Assembly: GCA_035293965.1 (NCBI GenBank)
Contig: DATGLW010000020.1
Location: 1 to 7,825 of the forward strand
Direction: 5' to 3'
From: DATGLW01 sp035293965
GTDB lineage: Bacteria > Actinomycetota > Acidimicrobiia > Acidimicrobiales > RAAP-2
Length of the DNA: 7,825 bases
In this document: in pieces, positions 6,181-7,825 of the stretch
How positions within the stretch are numbered: the stretch's first letter is position 1
Layout: each line of letters opens with the position of its first letter
Notes under the pieces: generated by a model
Told to the model about the DNA's origin: nothing
Databases searched by the model: none
What the model saw: only the letters and a program-made list of their open reading frames with translations
Program-made: the position numbers and the translations under genes

Positions 6181-6282
6181 CTGAACCACGGCGGCGGGCC
6201 CAGCGGGCCGGGCGCACGCGGCGGACACGGTCTGAACCACGGCGGCGGGCCCAGCGGGCCGGGCGCAGGCGGCGGGCACGGC
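6181..6282. repeat. 51-bp tandem repeat, two copies
   Basis: Copy A (6181-6231) and copy B (6232-6282) both start CTGAACCACGGCGGCGGGCC and agree at 48 of 51 positions by direct comparison. The sequence just upstream (about 6160-6180) ends like a unit (GGCACGGCGGCGGGCCCGGT), suggesting a decayed partial copy. Each copy contains a GGCCC-AGC-GGGCC hairpin (6197-6209 and 6248-6260). There are no unique spacers, so this is a minisatellite-like repeat and not a CRISPR. Function is unknown. Confidence 0.85.
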
Positions 6283-6317
6283 GCAGGCCGGGCGAGGCCA
6301 TGTTCAACCCCACTTGC

Positions 6318-6346
6318 TGGCCAGGCCCCAACGGGTCGAGTAGCCT
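6318..6346 (+). promoter_or_regulatory. Probable promoter of the GH25-like gene
   Basis: TAGCCT (6341-6346) fits the TANNNT -10 consensus. TGGCCA (6318-6323) is a 4/6 match to TTGACA at a 17-bp spacing. It lies 11 nt before the GTG at 6358, so the transcript would have only a few leader bases. The region 6300-6350 is also less GC-rich than its surroundings. Confidence 0.45.
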
Positions 6347-6357
6347 CACGTGGCGGC

Positions 6358-7825
6358 GTGTCTCGATCGGCGGAGTCCACCCGGACAATTCGTGGCGCAG
6401 CCGCGCGCAAGCCCGTGGCACGGCGGGCAGCCCGTGGCCTCGCCGTGCTGGTCCTCCTGCTCGCCGCGCTGGTCGCCGTGGAGCTCCCTGGGGGCCGCCC
6501 GGCCAAGGCCTCGACGACCTCGACCGCCTACTGGCTGGCGGCAGCAGACGGCGGCGTGTTCGCCTTCGGGGGCGCCCCGTTCTACGGCTCGATGGGGGGT
6601 CGACCCCTCAACCGTCCGATCGTGGGGATGGCAGGGACCCACGACTCCCTGGGGTACTGGCTGGTTGCCTCCGACGGGGGGATCTTCGCCTTCGGCGACG
6701 CCCCGTTCGACGGCTCGATGGGGGGTCGGCCCCTCAACCGTCCGATCGTGGGGATGGCGGTGGACCCGGCCACCGGCGGGTATTGGCTCGTGGCCTCCGA
6801 CGGCGGGATCTTCGCCTTCGGCGCCCCCTTCGAGGGCTCCACCGGGAACCTCGTGCTCAACAAGCCCATCGTGGGGATGGCAGCCACGCCGGACGGGCAG
6901 GGGTACTGGCTCGTGGCCTCCGACGGGGGGATCTTCGCCTTCGGCGACGCCCCGTTCGACGGCTCGATGGGGGGCGTGCCGCTCCGGCACCCCATCGTCG
7001 GGATGGCCGCGACCCCGAGCGGGCAGGGCTACTGGTTCACCGACAGCAACGGCGCCGTGTCCGCCTTCGGCGACGCCGGGTACTGGGGCTCGGCCCCCCA
7101 GGTGCTCAACAGCCCGGTGGTGAGCATCGCGCCGGCCAGGGGCACCGGGGCCATCTCGGGGTTCTTCTTCCAATCCGGCGCCTACGGCAACGACGTGTCC
7201 AACTGGGATTGCGGCATGGCCCTGCCCGGCCACGCGATCGGCGTCGTCGAGGTGGTGGGCTGGGCGTTCGGGAGCGTCAATCCCTGCCTGGCCCAGCAGG
7301 CGGCGTGGGCCGGGGCCGGGCTCAACTTGTACGTGTTCCTCTCGTTCGGCAAGCAGGCGTCGTCGGCCGACGGCAACTGCGCCACCTTCTCCCCAGCCGA
7401 TCCCGGCGCCGCGCCGGCGTGCAACTTCGGCTTCGACGCGGCCCAGGACGCCTTCGCCAAGGCCCAGGCGGCCGGCGTCGACACCGGCGTCGCCTGGTGG
7501 CTCGACGTGGAGCCGGCGAACTGGTCCGGCGACGTCACGGCCAACGCGGCAGAGGTGCAGGGCGCGCTCGACGGCCTGCGGGCCGAGGGGCTGAACAACG
7601 TGGGGATCTACACGGCCCCGGGCACCTGGGCCGGCATCGTGGGCCCCTCCTACTCGCCGGCGGTGCCGGTGTGGCTGGCGTGGTGGACCGGCAACCCCCA
7701 GTCGAACTGCACCAACGGGCGCTCCTATGCCGCCAGCCTCGGCGCCAGCCTGCCGACTGGTCCCATCGTCCTCACCCAGTACACCGACAGCATCAGCTAC
7801 CTGGGCCACACCTTCGACGGCGACT
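6358..7825 (+). CDS. Secreted protein with five ~42-residue repeats and a GH25 muramidase-like domain (C-terminus cut by window edge)
   Basis: The frame stays open from GTG 6358 through the window end (489 complete codons). A basic start (about 12-26) and hydrophobic core (28-41, LAVLVLLLAALVAV) end in AKA-S near residue 51, a probable secretion signal. Five repeats follow, beginning at Y58, Y100, Y142, Y183 and Y225, with pattern YWLVASDGGIFAFGDAPFDG, SMGG, PLNRPIVGMA and a turn. From about 273 the sequence reads as GH25: D279 in NDVSNW, the strand LNLYVFLSFG, the catalytic-type pair D383 and E385 in WWLDVEP, NNVGIYTAPGTWAGI, VPVWLAWW, LTQYTD and GHTFDGD. GH25 enzymes cleave the MurNAc-GlcNAc bond of peptidoglycan; acting on cell wall is inferred. 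Five Cys (285, 310, 341, 355, 451) could form disulfides. Repeats may aid binding. The real substrate is unproven. Confidence 0.72.
   Translation, partial: MSRSAESTRTIRGAAARKPVARRAARGLAVLVLLLAALVAVELPGGRPAKASTTSTAYWLAAADGGVFAFGGAPFYGSMGGRPLNRPIVGMAGTHDSLGYWLVASDGGIFAFGDAPFDGSMGGRPLNRPIVGMAVDPATGGYWLVASDGGIFAFGAPFEGSTGNLVLNKPIVGMAATPDGQGYWLVASDGGIFAFGDAPFDGSMGGVPLRHPIVGMAATPSGQGYWFTDSNGAVSAFGDAGYWGSAPQVLNSPVVSIAPARGTGAISGFFFQSGAYGNDVSNWDCGMALPGHAIGVVEVVGWAFGSVNPCLAQQAAWAGAGLNLYVFLSFGKQASSADGNCATFSPADPGAAPACNFGFDAAQDAFAKAQAAGVDTGVAWWLDVEPANWSGDVTANAAEVQGALDGLRAEGLNNVGIYTAPGTWAGIVGPSYSPAVPVWLAWWTGNPQSNCTNGRSYAASLGASLPTGPIVLTQYTDSISYLGHTFDGD
6529..7140 (+). repeat. Five tandem coding repeats of 123-126 nt
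   Basis: Units start at 6529, 6655, 6781, 6904 and 7030, with periods 126, 126, 123 and 126 nt. Long stretches are almost identical at DNA level: around 6584-6635 versus 6710-6761, and around 6666-6725 versus 6913-6972. Unit 3 lacks one codon (FAFGAPF instead of FAFGDAPF). Unit 5 is the most diverged and leads into the GH25-like domain. The reading frame is kept throughout. Confidence 0.9.

Larger units (their letters stand above)
6115..6357. other. Non-coding gap between aroG and the secreted GH25-like gene
   Basis: This 243-bp stretch is extremely G+C-rich up to about 6300. It holds a strong hairpin after aroG, two 51-bp tandem repeats, and a probable promoter at its right end, each listed separately. 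Minus-strand open frames run through it, but they are Pro/Gly/Arg-rich products of the repeats with no recognisable domain. Confidence 0.6.

Noticed and set aside
4648..6279. 543-codon open frame on the minus strand opposite aroG
   Set aside because: Antisense shadow of the DAHP synthase gene. Its start runs through the 51-bp repeats, giving a repeated Ala/Pro peptide without family resemblance.
6181..6282. CRISPR-like appearance of the intergenic repeat
   Set aside because: The copies are directly adjacent with no spacers, there are only two, and no cas gene is nearby.
6350..7123. Plus-strand 257-codon frame starting at GTG 6350
   Set aside because: It is shifted by one base relative to the real frame, is Arg/Pro/Ser-rich, and stops at 7123, while the 6358 frame continues with a recognisable domain.
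6346..7809. 487-codon minus-strand frame with repeated HRAVERGVAEGEDPPVGG-like segments
   Set aside because: The periodicity only mirrors the 126-nt repeats of the plus-strand gene. The plus frame has a signal peptide and GH25-like motifs.

Overview
The window is very GC-rich (strong G/C at third codon positions, many GTG starts, leaderless-looking promoters). It encodes an MtrA/MtrB-type two-component system followed by a GerMN lipoprotein, an actinobacterial-type class II DAHP synthase, and a nadD...rsfS pair. Together these point to a chromosome of a high-GC actinobacterium. The long secreted protein with repeated GYWLVASDGG-type units recalls proteins I associate with Acidimicrobiia; that class-level placement is inference.

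Layout. (1) 1-227, minus strand: N-terminal part of a XerC/XerD-like tyrosine recombinase, cut by the window edge. (2) 379-3354, plus strand: a tightly packed three-gene operon, mtrA (response regulator), mtrB (sensor kinase, 1-nt gap) and an LpqB-like GerMN lipoprotein (4-nt GTGA overlap). (3) 3410-4636, minus strand, convergent with the operon: nadD, then a 66-residue tail-anchored membrane protein (4-nt ATGA overlap), then rsfS. (4) 4643-4698: a 56-bp divergent promoter region with TAGGCT and TACGCT -10 boxes facing nadD and aroG. (5) 4699-6114, plus strand: aroG, class II DAHP synthase, the first step of the shikimate pathway. (6) 6115-6357: a non-coding GC-rich gap holding a strong hairpin, two 51-bp tandem repeats and a probable promoter. 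(7) 6358 to the window end, plus strand: a secreted protein with five ~42-residue repeats followed by a GH25-muramidase-like domain, cut by the window edge.

How the genes work together. MtrA, MtrB and the lipoprotein form an envelope-sensing regulatory unit that in better-known actinobacteria governs cell-wall turnover and division. The nadD-rsfS cluster joins NAD synthesis to ribosome silencing, an arrangement common in bacteria. aroG feeds aromatic amino acid synthesis. The secreted GH25-like protein probably acts on cell wall, but nothing in the sequence ties it directly to MtrAB.

Most of the window is ordinary housekeeping sequence. The parts most worth a second look are the repeat-plus-GH25 secreted protein, the shortened LpqB-type lipoprotein (209 residues, GerMN only), the tiny tail-anchored protein between nadD and rsfS, and the 51-bp intergenic repeats. 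I saw no CRISPR array, RNA gene, insertion sequence or evident new defence system.
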